Source: a gamma proteobacterium symbiont of Taylorina sp. (lineage in GTDB: Bacteria > Pseudomonadota > Gammaproteobacteria > GRL18). From it: DNA of 64,000 bases. Both the position numbers and the translations under genes were made by a program. The stretch lies in NCBI GenBank assembly GCA_025655455.1, contig JAHXIV010000002.1, positions 46,400 to 110,399 of the forward strand, given 5' to 3'. The notes below the pieces were generated by a model. The model was not told the origin of the DNA and made no database searches. It was given only the letters and a program-made list of their open reading frames with translations. Each line of letters begins with the position of its first letter. The stretch's first letter is position 1. This document shows positions 14,337 to 23,617 of the stretch, piece after piece.

Positions 14337-16547
14337 TTACGACATAACAATTCTATTTCGCCCCCTGTTTTTTGCCAGATACATTGCTTTGTCTGCTCGA
14401 TTCAAGGACTGATCAATTTTCTGATCATCACATTGAACACTATCCACACCTAAGCTAATGGTATATTGCAGGTCATTGTTATTCGCTATCGGCATTACTT
14501 GCTGCTCAACTACAGATTTTAATTTTGAAGCGATCTGTAATGCCCCCTTTTTGTCGGTATCGGGTAGTAGTATTACAAATTCTTCACCGCCAAATCTGGC
14601 AATGATATCACTTGCTCTGGTGTGTTCTTTCAGCAATCCGGCTAAATTAATTAACACCTCATCTCCAATACTATGTCCATAAGCATCATTCACATCTTTA
14701 AATTTATCAATGTCAAGCATGATAGTACTGATTGTATTTTTATTCCTTTTGCATAATGCAAGCAGATCACCGGCCATCTCATGAAAATATCGCCTATTAT
14801 AAAGATGCGTTAATGGATCACGATGAGCCTGTTTGATTAATCTTTTCTGTGTTTCTGCCAGCTCTTTATTGCTTAAGCTTAATTTTTTATTCCAATATAG
14901 ACTGGCTGATAATAAGATAAAAGCAATGCCTAAAACCTGCCAAAGCAAAGTATAGTCAAAACCTTTTTCATAACGTATTCCAACATATTTATTAATAATT
15001 GCCTGCCTTTTACTGTCATCAATCTGTTGAACAAATTTCTCAAAAATTCCTAATAAGTTGACATCATCATTTCTAACACCAAAACTAAAGCCAATATTTT
15101 CATCAAATTTTCCGATAATTTTCAGTTCTCCCGTAAACTCAGTTTGAAACATATATGCAATACCATACAATGTACCCACAAATCCGAATAATTCACCATT
15201 AATTACTTTTTCCAGACCTGCTTTTCTGTTCTCAACAATGATAATGTTTAAATTTGGATAGCTGAGACTTAATAGTTCAACAAAGGCATAATCTCTGCTG
15301 ATGCCTATTTTTTCATGGGCCAGATTTTTAAAATCTGCAATAAAAGGCACTTCAGGTTTTGTGGCGATGACTACAGGATTTTCCATATAAACTGAGGTAA
15401 AATTAATATAATTATTTCTGCTGGGGGTGGCTGCCACTAAAGATAAAATATCGCATTTTCTAGTCCCGAGGTATTCTAATGACTGTGACCAGGATGATGT
15501 TAATACCAGCTTTAATGGAATGGGTAATTGTTCCCGTATTATTTTCAGGTAATCAGCACTCATACCAATATGCTGTCCTTTTTCAACTTTTTCAAATGGC
15601 ATCCAGTCTGGATCAACACATAAGTTAATCTGCTCCTTTTTCTCCAGGTAGTTTTTTTCATCAGCAGAGAGTACGATGGTTTTATTTTTTCCTCCCTTAG
15701 ACAAAGCTGCCGACATGTAGCTTTGACCAAACCATTTTAGTTGCAGATCCGTCACCTCTTTAGCAGAAATAGAGGCGAATGCCTTTTGCAGTGCAGAATG
15801 CATTAACGGCCAGTCATGACGAATGCCGAAGGCTTCAGTAGTCTTTGGAATAAGGGAATTGTTTAATATTGGTATACTGATAATATCATTTAAAAAAAGG
15901 GCATTAATATTGTATTGCATCACCTGATGTGTTGAAATAGCCGCGTCCACTTTTCCTAATCTAACGGCATTTAAAAGTGTTTGGTTATCAGGATAAGCAA
16001 TCATTAGAATATCAGGATTGGCTTTTTTAAAAGTATGTTCAATATTATATCCTTTAATAAAAGCGACCTTCTTACCCTGTAATTTCTCTATAGTATCAAG
16101 ATGGATATTGTCTTTTTTCACCACGATGGCTTGATAATAGGTCATATAATCATCTGTAAATAATGCAAACTCCCGGCGCTCTCTGGTGTTGATCATTTGT
16201 GCAATGATATCTGTTGACTTGTCCTTCAAATGACTGATGGCCTGATCCCAGTTTTCGTGTTTATTGTAATGAAATTGGATTCCCAGTTTATTGGCGATCA
16301 TATTGGCATAATCAATGGAATAACCAATAAAATTATTATTATTTTCAATATTAGAAAATGGTGTATAGTTATCTTCCATGTGAACCTTAATGATAGGGTG
16401 AGATTTTATAAAGGCTTTTTCTTCCACTGTCAGCTGGATAGGGGAGGCATGAGATGCGGAATGCAGCAGTATAAAACAGATAAAAATTAAAAGGAGTTTG
16501 CTTGCCTTCACACGGGGTTCCTGAAATAAGGTACTATGAATGTCCAA
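14337..16547 (-). CDS. Sensor diguanylate cyclase with two periplasmic solute-binding domains
   Basis: A 736-aa membrane protein. After a signal-anchor region (LLLIFICFILLHSASHA) come two tandem SBP_bac_3 domains: the first begins near residue 45 (IIKVHMEDNYTPFS), the second near 300 (INLCVDPDWMPFE). A transmembrane helix (LLWQVLGIAFILLSASLYW) at about residue 540 leads to a cytoplasmic GGDEF domain with intact GGEEF active site (about 653-657) and DPLTHLYNRR. It should make cyclic di-GMP in response to a small ligand, probably an amino acid-like molecule. It is the first gene downstream of the FliK/FlhB-like pair, 52 bp after it, and may share its transcript, linking the signal to motility. 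Confidence 0.9.
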   Translation of the reverse strand: MDIHSTLFQEPRVKASKLLLIFICFILLHSASHASPIQLTVEEKAFIKSHPIIKVHMEDNYTPFSNIENNNNFIGYSIDYANMIANKLGIQFHYNKHENWDQAISHLKDKSTDIIAQMINTRERREFALFTDDYMTYYQAIVVKKDNIHLDTIEKLQGKKVAFIKGYNIEHTFKKANPDILMIAYPDNQTLLNAVRLGKVDAAISTHQVMQYNINALFLNDIISIPILNNSLIPKTTEAFGIRHDWPLMHSALQKAFASISAKEVTDLQLKWFGQSYMSAALSKGGKNKTIVLSADEKNYLEKKEQINLCVDPDWMPFEKVEKGQHIGMSADYLKIIREQLPIPLKLVLTSSWSQSLEYLGTRKCDILSLVAATPSRNNYINFTSVYMENPVVIATKPEVPFIADFKNLAHEKIGISRDYAFVELLSLSYPNLNIIIVENRKAGLEKVINGELFGFVGTLYGIAYMFQTEFTGELKIIGKFDENIGFSFGVRNDDVNLLGIFEKFVQQIDDSKRQAIINKYVGIRYEKGFDYTLLWQVLGIAFILLSASLYWNKKLSLSNKELAETQKRLIKQAHRDPLTHLYNRRYFHEMAGDLLALCKRNKNTISTIMLDIDKFKDVNDAYGHSIGDEVLINLAGLLKEHTRASDIIARFGGEEFVILLPDTDKKGALQIASKLKSVVEQQVMPIANNNDLQYTISLGVDSVQCDDQKIDQSLNRADKAMYLAKNRGRNRIVMS

Positions 16548-16599
16548 TTTATAATGAACAGGCTGGTATTGTCAATATCTGGTATCATCTCTTTTATGA

Positions 16600-16944
16600 C
16601 TATTTTTTTGCTTTGAAACCCTTAGGCATTTTTCCTGCAACGATATAGGCAAATGCCAGTACTTCAGCAACAACATGATAAAGTGATTCAGGTATATCTT
16701 CATAGAGTTCCAACTGAGAGAGCAAAACAGCCAGTTCCGGATCTTCATGAATGGGGATGCCATGTTCTTTGGCTAAGGTAATGATTTGCTCTGCTATTTC
16801 ATTTTGTCCTGTAGCGGTGACTTTAGGAACAGGATTAGAATTTCCTCCCTCATTATAATTAAGAGCAATAGCCTGTTTGTAGATGGTATTATCATCTGCT
16901 TCAGACTGATTATCTGTGTTTGCTTTTGCCTTCTTGTTCATCAT
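16600..16944 (-). CDS. FlhB-related small protein (EscU/YscU/FlhB C-terminal family)
   Basis: A 114-aa protein corresponding only to the cytoplasmic C-terminal domain of the flagellar export switch FlhB: IALNYNEGGNSNPVPKVTATGQNEIAEQI, ending VAEVLAFAYIVAG. In full FlhB an NPTH sequence self-cleaves; here the equivalent position reads GNSNPVPKVTA, so the cleavage motif is not intact. Such stand-alone FlhB-like proteins (FlhX) commonly sit beside fliK, as here, 25 bp downstream. It probably influences flagellar export specificity; the direct function is inferred. Confidence 0.85.
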   Translation of the reverse strand: MMNKKAKANTDNQSEADDNTIYKQAIALNYNEGGNSNPVPKVTATGQNEIAEQIITLAKEHGIPIHEDPELAVLLSQLELYEDIPESLYHVVAEVLAFAYIVAGKMPKGFKAKK

Positions 16945-16969
16945 TATTTAATCATATTCAGGATAATGT

Positions 16970-19021
16970 TTACACTCGTTCATCAATAATAAACTGACTA
17001 TCTTGCTGTTCTTTTTTTGCGGTCTCGGGTATTCCGTGAAAGGCACCTAATTTTGAAATAGTAAAACCGGCATCATGCAGACGTTCTGTAAGCAAAGAAA
17101 AATATGTCTGAAACAATTGCTGAGTGTTTTTTTCTTCAGTCCAGAACTGCATGGATAAATCTTGTTTATCCAGGGTAATATAAATTCTGATCCCACCCAG
17201 AGACTGTAAGTGGAAGGCCAGGTTAACAGTCCAGATTTTATTGCCTTTTTGCGCCTCATTCTCTTTAATTTCTTCACGAATTTTTAGCTGCAAAACTTCC
17301 TGCTGATCATTATTTCGAAAAGGAATTTCAAAGTTTAATTGTATCTGATCAGTACCTCTCTCACGAGTCTGTAATTGAGTGGAAATAATTCTCGATAAAA
17401 CACCTTCTAATTGATCTAATACTTTGGATTGTAGTACCAGCAGTGAATTTAGCTGAAATAAATTGGCATCAGGTGCAGGTTTTTGTACCTGAGCATGAGT
17501 GACCTGAGCCGGGAGATCAAACGATTGAGCGGATCTTATATTAGAGCCAAATAGAGCCTTGTGTTCAATATGCTGATATAAATTATTATTTAATAATGGG
17601 TTTTTGGGTAAAATCAGTGCTTCATTTTTTTGTATCAATACGATTAACTGTGCCAGGTTAGCCTTGAAATCAGCCTGAGAAATCTGTTGTATAACAGTAT
17701 TCGTTATAGGTTTGGAAGGTGAATCTGTCAGCTTCATAGATTGTACAATAGTGGTGAGTAATTTATTCTCTAAAAATTGTCCGGAATTTTGCAGAATATT
17801 TTTTATTTCTTTTATCGTAGAGAGTTCGGCCAGTTGCGGGAAGTGCTGTATTATCCTGTCTACCTGTTTGGCAAATTGTGGTGTTAAAGCCGTTTTGCTT
17901 TGAGCTATTTGACTGGAAATATCTTTTAATGAAGCTAATAGTTGCGGCAGTGCCTGCTGTTTTAAAGTATGTTGATTAAGGTATTGACTTATTTTATGAC
18001 TTTCCATTGGAGCATGTTGTATTTGAAAAGAAACTTTTCCTGACTTTTTATGTACCTGCAGTAATAGCTGTTGTCCTGCTTGAAGAGACAGTTCGGTTTT
18101 TATCTGGACAACTTGCGACTGCTGGATAATTTTATTATTAATGGGATTGGCAGATAATAAAGTATTATTTGCCGGAAGTGATATTTTAGCGGCAATATCT
18201 GTAAGCATTTTAGCGGCTGATTTTATTTGTACTTGTGGTGTTTCCGAATTTGCCTGAGTAGATATTGAAGTATTCATTAATAATGAAAAATTGCTGCTGA
18301 TCTGATTAAGAATTTTAGCAGCTGATTTTATTTGTGCCTGTGGATTTTCTGAACCAGGCTGAGTCAGAATATCAGAGGCTGATTTTATTTGTACCTGTAT
18401 TGGTGAGGGAATAGATTGTGTAGATATGGGGAGTGTTTTCTGTGCTGACAATCCGGTCATGACCTGAGCTAAAATTTTAATTACGGATTGAAGCTGTGTC
18501 TGTTGCTCAGATGATATATGGGCTGACTGCTGTGTGTTGCCCTGCAGTATGACCTGGGATAGTATTTTTTTGTCAAACTGCCCGCTGCCATTGACTAATA
18601 AAGAAGCCAGGTTATTTTGTGTCTGCTCATAGACGACACTTTGAATCAGTTGCCCCGTCGTCCATTGGCGAATGGTTCCCAGAGTTAATTCTTTTGGTCT
18701 GATGGATGTTTCCTGAGCGGCCTGTTTCTGTTGAACAACCTTGTCCTGGATATAGAGTTGAGTATATTCCCCGGGCAGAATTTGCCTGGCATTGAGTAGA
18801 GCTTTTGGAATGTTAACACTGAGTAGTCCGTTCTGTGTTAAGTTAGACAGCGTTTGTTTCAATAATTGGCTGATAAGCAATCGTTCCTGATTAACTGAAG
18901 TCGAAGCAGCCTGCTTAGCCACTTCATTACTGACTGCAGCATCCGGTTTTTTTGTTTCAGCGGCAATTTTTGACGGATCAATAGAAGACATTCTGTTAGA
19001 GTCCACGCTCGATAGTGACAA
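16970..19021 (-). CDS. fliK: Flagellar hook-length control protein FliK-like
   Basis: A 683-aa protein, glutamine- and serine-rich over most of its length, with a compact C-terminal domain (about residues 550-650: FEIPFRNNDQQEVLQLKI, TVNLAFHLQSLGGIRIYITL, WTEEKNTQQLF) typical of FliK_C (Flg_hook). FliK measures hook length during flagellar export and triggers the substrate switch through FlhB. Internal imperfect repeats (IKSAAKILNQISSNFSL, IKSAAKMLTDIAAKISL) lie near residues 215-285. The FlhB-like gene follows on the same strand. The rest of the flagellar cluster is not in this window. Confidence 0.85.
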   Translation of the reverse strand: MSLSSVDSNRMSSIDPSKIAAETKKPDAAVSNEVAKQAASTSVNQERLLISQLLKQTLSNLTQNGLLSVNIPKALLNARQILPGEYTQLYIQDKVVQQKQAAQETSIRPKELTLGTIRQWTTGQLIQSVVYEQTQNNLASLLVNGSGQFDKKILSQVILQGNTQQSAHISSEQQTQLQSVIKILAQVMTGLSAQKTLPISTQSIPSPIQVQIKSASDILTQPGSENPQAQIKSAAKILNQISSNFSLLMNTSISTQANSETPQVQIKSAAKMLTDIAAKISLPANNTLLSANPINNKIIQQSQVVQIKTELSLQAGQQLLLQVHKKSGKVSFQIQHAPMESHKISQYLNQHTLKQQALPQLLASLKDISSQIAQSKTALTPQFAKQVDRIIQHFPQLAELSTIKEIKNILQNSGQFLENKLLTTIVQSMKLTDSPSKPITNTVIQQISQADFKANLAQLIVLIQKNEALILPKNPLLNNNLYQHIEHKALFGSNIRSAQSFDLPAQVTHAQVQKPAPDANLFQLNSLLVLQSKVLDQLEGVLSRIISTQLQTRERGTDQIQLNFEIPFRNNDQQEVLQLKIREEIKENEAQKGNKIWTVNLAFHLQSLGGIRIYITLDKQDLSMQFWTEEKNTQQLFQTYFSLLTERLHDAGFTISKLGAFHGIPETAKKEQQDSQFIIDERV

Positions 19022-19097
19022 AAGGTTAATTTATTATTGTTAATACGCTATGATAAACAAGTATATACTGAACAATTACAATTAAACAAGGTAAAGC

Positions 19098-19931
19098 ATG
19101 AGTCAGGACAATCAGCTTTGGTATGTTAAAGAAAAAGGTCGTGTAAAAGGGCCTTTTACTTCAGGACTTATTAGTAAAAATATTTTGTTAGGAAGAATTC
19201 ATCCCGATGATGAGCTCAGTCAGGACAAAAAAAATTGGCGTAAGGCTTCATCAGTTCATTCCGTCATGCCCGATGTGATCAAAAATCGTCATGAGCCTAA
19301 CTATAAGGAACGCTTAAGAGCTGCCAGACGCTGGGCTGATGAACGGGGTGAAATCCGCGAAGTTCGTACTAATGGAGAGGAAAAAATATTTTCACCACGT
19401 AAGAAAATGACTCATCTGGGCATTAAAACAAGCGGTGTGCTGGGTATATTTGCTTTTATCATTATTGTTTCAGCAATGCTTTATGCCATGTTTCATTTTA
19501 CACCGGATGATCCTGTTACACAGATCGATTGTGCTTCTGCGGGGGAAAACGGCAGTATTTTTGATAGTTGTCATTTACAACGTAGAAACTTCAGCAAGCG
19601 CAGTTTGAAGGAGGCTAGTTTTAAAAATACTTTATTACAAAATAGTCACTTTAAACAATCCAGTTTACAAAATAGCCAATTTGATTATGCCAACCTGTCC
19701 AATGCTGACTTAAGTCATGCCAATTTTACACAAGCCAGTCTGAAAGCCGTTGATTTAAGTAATACAATATTAACGGCTACTATCTTTACAAAAGCTGATA
19801 TGAGTTATGCTAATCTGACGGGGGCAAAAGGTTCAAAAGTTAAATTTAGCGGTGCCAATCTATCCAATGCTATCTGGTTTGACGGGCGTATTTGCGCTAA
19901 AGGTTCAGTGGGTCAATGTCTTGCAAAATAA
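19098..19931 (+). CDS. GYF-type and pentapeptide-repeat membrane protein
   Basis: A 277-aa protein. Residues 1-60 form a GYF_2-like domain (LWYVKEKGRVKGPFTSGLI), followed by a charged linker, one transmembrane helix near residues 110-133 (GVLGIFAFIIIVSAMLYAMF), and a C-terminal pentapeptide-repeat region (A(N/D)L/F pattern: FDYANLSNADLSHANFTQA). The cytoplasmic N-terminus and outer C-terminal right-handed helix suggest a scaffold role. It starts 76 bp from fliK on the opposite strand and precedes prmB by 19 bp, perhaps co-transcribed. No specific function can be named. Confidence 0.75.
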   Translation: MSQDNQLWYVKEKGRVKGPFTSGLISKNILLGRIHPDDELSQDKKNWRKASSVHSVMPDVIKNRHEPNYKERLRAARRWADERGEIREVRTNGEEKIFSPRKKMTHLGIKTSGVLGIFAFIIIVSAMLYAMFHFTPDDPVTQIDCASAGENGSIFDSCHLQRRNFSKRSLKEASFKNTLLQNSHFKQSSLQNSQFDYANLSNADLSHANFTQASLKAVDLSNTILTATIFTKADMSYANLTGAKGSKVKFSGANLSNAIWFDGRICAKGSVGQCLAK

Positions 19932-19950
19932 TCCGGGGATGTAATCATAA

Positions 19951-20877
19951 ATGTCTAATATTAATTATAATAAAAAAGCACTGAAAGAATCATTGCATAC
20001 TATCACTGATTATGTTCGCTGGGGAGCCAGTTTATTTAAGCAGGAAAACCTGTACTATGGTCATGGTAATGCCAGTGCCATTGATGAAGCTGCTTATCTG
20101 GTTTTATATACATTAAATCTTGAACCTGACATCCAATCAGTTTATTTCTCGTCTAATTTAACTTCTAATGAGAAAGAATATGTGATTGATATTATTTTTC
20201 GTCGTGCTTTGGAAAAAATTCCTGCGGCTTATCTGACTAATGAATCCTGGTTTGCCAATCTTTCCTTCTACGTTGATCCACGGGTTCTGGTGCCTCGTTC
20301 ACCTATTGCTGAATTGATCCAGAATTATTTTGAACCCTGGATTGAGTCTGATAATGTGGAACGAATTCTTGATCTTTGTACCGGAAGCGGCTGTATTGCC
20401 TGTGCCTGTGCTTATTGTTTTCCTCAGGCAGAAATAGATGCAGTTGATATTTCGAGTGATGCTTTGGATGTGGCAAAAATCAATATAGAAAATCATCATC
20501 TGATTGGCCAGGTCAGAACGATAGAATCAGATTTGTTTAATAAACTTCAAGGTCAGCAATACAACATTATTGTTTCCAATCCACCCTATGTTGACGCTGA
20601 TGATATGCAGAGTATGCCGCAGGAATTTAAGGCTGAACCTGAATTGGGACTTGCTGCTGGTGATGATGGTCTGGATTTGGTGATCCCTATGCTGGAACAG
20701 GCTGCATCACATCTATATCCTGAAGGAATACTTATTGTAGAAGTCGGTAATAGTGAATACGCCCTGCAGGAACGTTATCCTGATCTGCCTTTTTACTGGA
20801 TGGAATTTGAAAAGGGTGGCCATGGGGTATTTTTATTGACTAAAGAACAATTAGAGGCTTATTTTGGCACAGGATAA
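19951..20877 (+). CDS. prmB: Ribosomal protein L3 N5-glutamine methyltransferase PrmB
   Basis: A 308-aa class I SAM-dependent methyltransferase. The catalytic NPPYVD loop follows FNKLQGQQYNIIVS at about residues 211-216, and the SAM-binding motif LDLCTGSGCIA is near 146. The N-terminal region (TITDYVRWGASLFKQENLYYGHG) is the PrmB-specific signature that separates it from the release-factor enzyme PrmC. It methylates a glutamine of ribosomal protein L3. Length agrees with the E. coli protein (310 aa). It lies directly downstream of the pentapeptide-repeat gene and 10 bp before oadB. Confidence 0.93.
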   Translation: MSNINYNKKALKESLHTITDYVRWGASLFKQENLYYGHGNASAIDEAAYLVLYTLNLEPDIQSVYFSSNLTSNEKEYVIDIIFRRALEKIPAAYLTNESWFANLSFYVDPRVLVPRSPIAELIQNYFEPWIESDNVERILDLCTGSGCIACACAYCFPQAEIDAVDISSDALDVAKINIENHHLIGQVRTIESDLFNKLQGQQYNIIVSNPPYVDADDMQSMPQEFKAEPELGLAAGDDGLDLVIPMLEQAASHLYPEGILIVEVGNSEYALQERYPDLPFYWMEFEKGGHGVFLLTKEQLEAYFGTG

Positions 20878-20886
20878 GAGTAGTGA

Positions 20887-21999
20887 ATGGAAAATTTAAT
20901 TAAAATCTGGGAAGGTTCGGGAATTTATAACTTATCTTTAGGACAGGCTGCCATGATAGTGGTAGGTCTGATTCTGCTTTACCTGGCAATTAAGAAAAAA
21001 TTTGAGCCCTTGCTTCTTCTTCCCATTGGTTTTGGTGCAGTGTTATCCAATATTCCTATGGCAGGTCTTGCAGAGCCGGGTGGTATTTTATATATTTTTT
21101 ATTCACTTGGTCTGTCCAGTGGTGTTTTTCCCTTGCTGATTTTTATGGGAGTAGGGGCGATGACTGATTTTGGCCCATTGCTAGCCAATCCTAAAACTCT
21201 TTTGCTTGGGGCTGCCGCTCAATTTGGTATCTTTGCAACACTGCTAGGAGCGCTTGCTCTGGGGTTTTCGGGAAAAGAAGCTGCGGCTATTGCTATTATT
21301 GGCGGAGCAGACGGACCTACCGCAATTTATGTGACCAGCAAACTGGCTCCCCATCTATTAGGGGCTATTGCTGTGGCTGCCTATTCATACATGGCTCTGG
21401 TACCATTAATTCAGCCCCCGATCATGAAATTATTGACGACTGAAGAAGAACGTCAACGACCCATGACTCAGCTGCGTCCTGTTTCACAAACTGAAAAAAT
21501 AATATTTCCCTTGATGTTGGTAATTTTAGTCGGCATGATCCTTCCTGAAGCAGCACCTTTACTGGGTATGTTTTGTTTTGGCACTTTAATGCGGGAAAGC
21601 GGTGTAGTTGAACGTTTGAATCAGACGACTCAAAACTCCTTAATTAATATTGTCACAATATTCCTTGGTCTTGCTGTGGGTTCCAAACTGCAGGCAGAAC
21701 AGTTTCTACAATGGGATACCTTAAAGATTCTACTACTGGGTGTGATTGCCTTCTGTATTGGTACAGCAATGGGGGTGTTAATGGCAAAGCTCATGCATCG
21801 ATTTTCCAAAGATGCAATTAACCCCCTGATTGGTTCAGCAGGAGTTTCTGCAGTGCCAATGGCGGCGAGAGTATCCAATAAAGTAGGTCTGGAGGCAAAT
21901 CCCCATAACTATCTATTAATGCATGCAATGGGACCTAATGTTGCTGGTGTGATCGGCTCAGCCGTAGCGGCAGGAGTATTGTTGAAATATTTCCCTTGA
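20887..21999 (+). CDS. oadB: Sodium-pumping oxaloacetate decarboxylase beta subunit
   Basis: A 370-aa, highly hydrophobic protein with roughly nine to eleven membrane segments. The family signature [17 protein letters not shown] is present at about residues 139-155, as is [19 protein letters not shown] near the end; these hold the aspartate and asparagine/serine residues that bind sodium. The beta subunit decarboxylates carboxybiotin and drives sodium out of the cell. The alpha and gamma partners are not adjacent, which is unusual. A pyruvate carboxylase gene with a biotin domain lies 4.5 kb downstream on the other strand. Whether the two cooperate is speculation. Confidence 0.9.
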   Translation: MENLIKIWEGSGIYNLSLGQAAMIVVGLILLYLAIKKKFEPLLLLPIGFGAVLSNIPMAGLAEPGGILYIFYSLGLSSGVFPLLIFMGVGAMTDFGPLLANPKTLLLGAAAQFGIFATLLGALALGFSGKEAAAIAIIGGADGPTAIYVTSKLAPHLLGAIAVAAYSYMALVPLIQPPIMKLLTTEEERQRPMTQLRPVSQTEKIIFPLMLVILVGMILPEAAPLLGMFCFGTLMRESGVVERLNQTTQNSLINIVTIFLGLAVGSKLQAEQFLQWDTLKILLLGVIAFCIGTAMGVLMAKLMHRFSKDAINPLIGSAGVSAVPMAARVSNKVGLEANPHNYLLMHAMGPNVAGVIGSAVAAGVLLKYFP

Positions 22000-22019
22000 G
22001 TAACAAAAAATGTTCACAA

Positions 22020-22057
22020 AATTATTTTAAGTCATTTTTATGTTACTTAAAATAATT
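22020..22057. repeat. Long AT-rich hairpin upstream of the peroxidase gene
   Basis: A perfect 13-bp inverted repeat (AATTATTTTAAGT and its complement) with a 12-nt loop lies 20 bp after oadB. It could end oadB transcription or act as an operator for the peroxidase gene; there is no clear T-run. Confidence 0.45.
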
Positions 22058-22136
22058 CGTGCCAATTTTTTTGGCTGTGGGCACTTCTAAGTAACTTTTG
22101 TTATCCTCATCATTATTTTTAAAAGGTCAGCATGAA

Positions 22137-23201
22137 ATGAATACAAAACAATTTAAATTATTCACAATGTCTTCTGTTTTAGTACTTGCTCTGCTTGGAA
22201 TCAGTCAAATTGCGGGTGCCGATGATGAAATTCAAATGATTTTTAAGGCTGGTGATCTAAGTTTACAAAAGTGGTTATTAGCGGATAAGCCGCCGGTTCC
22301 AAAACATAATTATCCTAGTCATGAACGCATTGAACTGGGTAAAAAATTATTTTTTGATCCGCGTATCAGTCGAGACGGAAATATGTCTTGTGCCACCTGC
22401 CATAGTCCTATGTTTGGCTGGGGCGATGGTTTACCTCTGGGCGTTGGTTATAAAGGCAAAATTCTGGGGCGAGCCAGCCCGGTTGTGACTAATACGGCCT
22501 ATAATTCAATCCAGATGTGGGATGGTCGAAAACGTGATCTGGAAGATCAGGCTACCGGCCCGATGGAAGCCAGTGTTGAAATGAATACCGATATGCATGC
22601 GATTACTAAATTATTCAGTAACTCCGGTTATAAGAAGTTATTTGACAAGGCATATCCGGGAGAAAAAGTGGGGCCTGCAACCGCTGCCAAAGCCATTGCT
22701 TCTTTTGAATGGACAATTCTGAGCAATGATTCTCCCTTTGATAATTGGGTTCGTGGTGATGAAACAGCGATGACCAAACAGCAAATTAATGGCTTCAAAC
22801 TGTTTGTTGACTCTGATAAGGGCAATTGCTCTGTTTGTCATTCGGCACCAAACTTTACTGATAATGGTTTTCATAATGTTGGTTTAAAAGCCTATGGTGA
22901 AAAAAATCCGGATATGGGACGTTATGTACAAAAGCCTATCAGAGTTTTAAAAGGAGCCTTTAAAACCCCGACTTTAAGGGATATTACTTTGTCAGCCCCC
23001 TATTTTCACAATGGAGAGGCAAGTACTTTAATGCAGGTGATGGATCACTATAATAAAGGGGGAGTGACTAAAAAAGATTTATCTCCCAATATTAAAGAGA
23101 TTAAACTCGATAAGCAGGAATCAGAAGATATTGTGGCCTTTATGCAGGCTCTGACAACGCCGCCTGTACCATTTGATTTGCCTATATTACCATTAGATTA
23201 A
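22137..23201 (+). CDS. Di-haem cytochrome c peroxidase
   Basis: A 354-aa exported protein with signal peptide (VLVLALLGISQIAGA) and two haem c motifs, CATCH (about residue 88, in MSCATCHSPMFG) and CSVCH (about 232, in GNCSVCHSAPNF), matching the CcpA/MauG family. Such enzymes reduce hydrogen peroxide in the periplasm. The FKTPTLRDITLSAPYFHNG segment near residue 284 is a family hallmark. The frame is open from 22098, but ATG 22137 is preferred, with AAAAGG 10 bp upstream and a good signal peptide. A small copper protein gene follows after 27 bp and may be its electron donor. Confidence 0.93.
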   Translation: MNTKQFKLFTMSSVLVLALLGISQIAGADDEIQMIFKAGDLSLQKWLLADKPPVPKHNYPSHERIELGKKLFFDPRISRDGNMSCATCHSPMFGWGDGLPLGVGYKGKILGRASPVVTNTAYNSIQMWDGRKRDLEDQATGPMEASVEMNTDMHAITKLFSNSGYKKLFDKAYPGEKVGPATAAKAIASFEWTILSNDSPFDNWVRGDETAMTKQQINGFKLFVDSDKGNCSVCHSAPNFTDNGFHNVGLKAYGEKNPDMGRYVQKPIRVLKGAFKTPTLRDITLSAPYFHNGEASTLMQVMDHYNKGGVTKKDLSPNIKEIKLDKQESEDIVAFMQALTTPPVPFDLPILPLD

Positions 23202-23228
23202 ATTTTTTATTAGGAAAAGGGAATAATA

Positions 23229-23546
23229 ATGAAATATATGAATATTCTAATTGCTTTAAGCCTGTTTCTATTTTCAAACACCGGTTTTGCAGAAGAGCAT
23301 ACCGTCGGGCAAAAAAATAAGGCTTTTTCAGTAAAGCAAATAAAAATCAAAAAAGGAGATGTGATTCATTTTGAAAATCAGGATCCATTCTTTCATAATG
23401 TTTACAGTCTGTCTGACAGCACCACTTTTGATCTGGGATCTTTTCCGAAAGGTGAGAGCAAATCAGTGACTTTTAATACCCCGGGAACCATTCCTGTGGA
23501 GTGCGCCATTCATCCGAATATGTATATGGAAGTGATTGTTGAATAG
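23229..23546 (+). CDS. Cupredoxin (plastocyanin/amicyanin-like)
   Basis: A 105-aa secreted protein with a signal peptide cleaved after TGFA. The type 1 copper ligands are visible: His in FFHNVYS (about residue 57) and Cys-His-Met in VECAIHPNMYM (C, H and M around residues 92, 95 and 98). Such proteins carry electrons in the periplasm. Its position 27 bp after the di-haem peroxidase and on the same strand makes it a likely electron donor to that enzyme. The length is normal for the family. Confidence 0.9.
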   Translation: MKYMNILIALSLFLFSNTGFAEEHTVGQKNKAFSVKQIKIKKGDVIHFENQDPFFHNVYSLSDSTTFDLGSFPKGESKSVTFNTPGTIPVECAIHPNMYMEVIVE

Positions 23547-23617
23547 AGATTGAGTAAAAGTGAACGCCATGAATCTGTTATTATAAGCAGTAAATACCGG
23601 AAAATATAGATTAAAAA

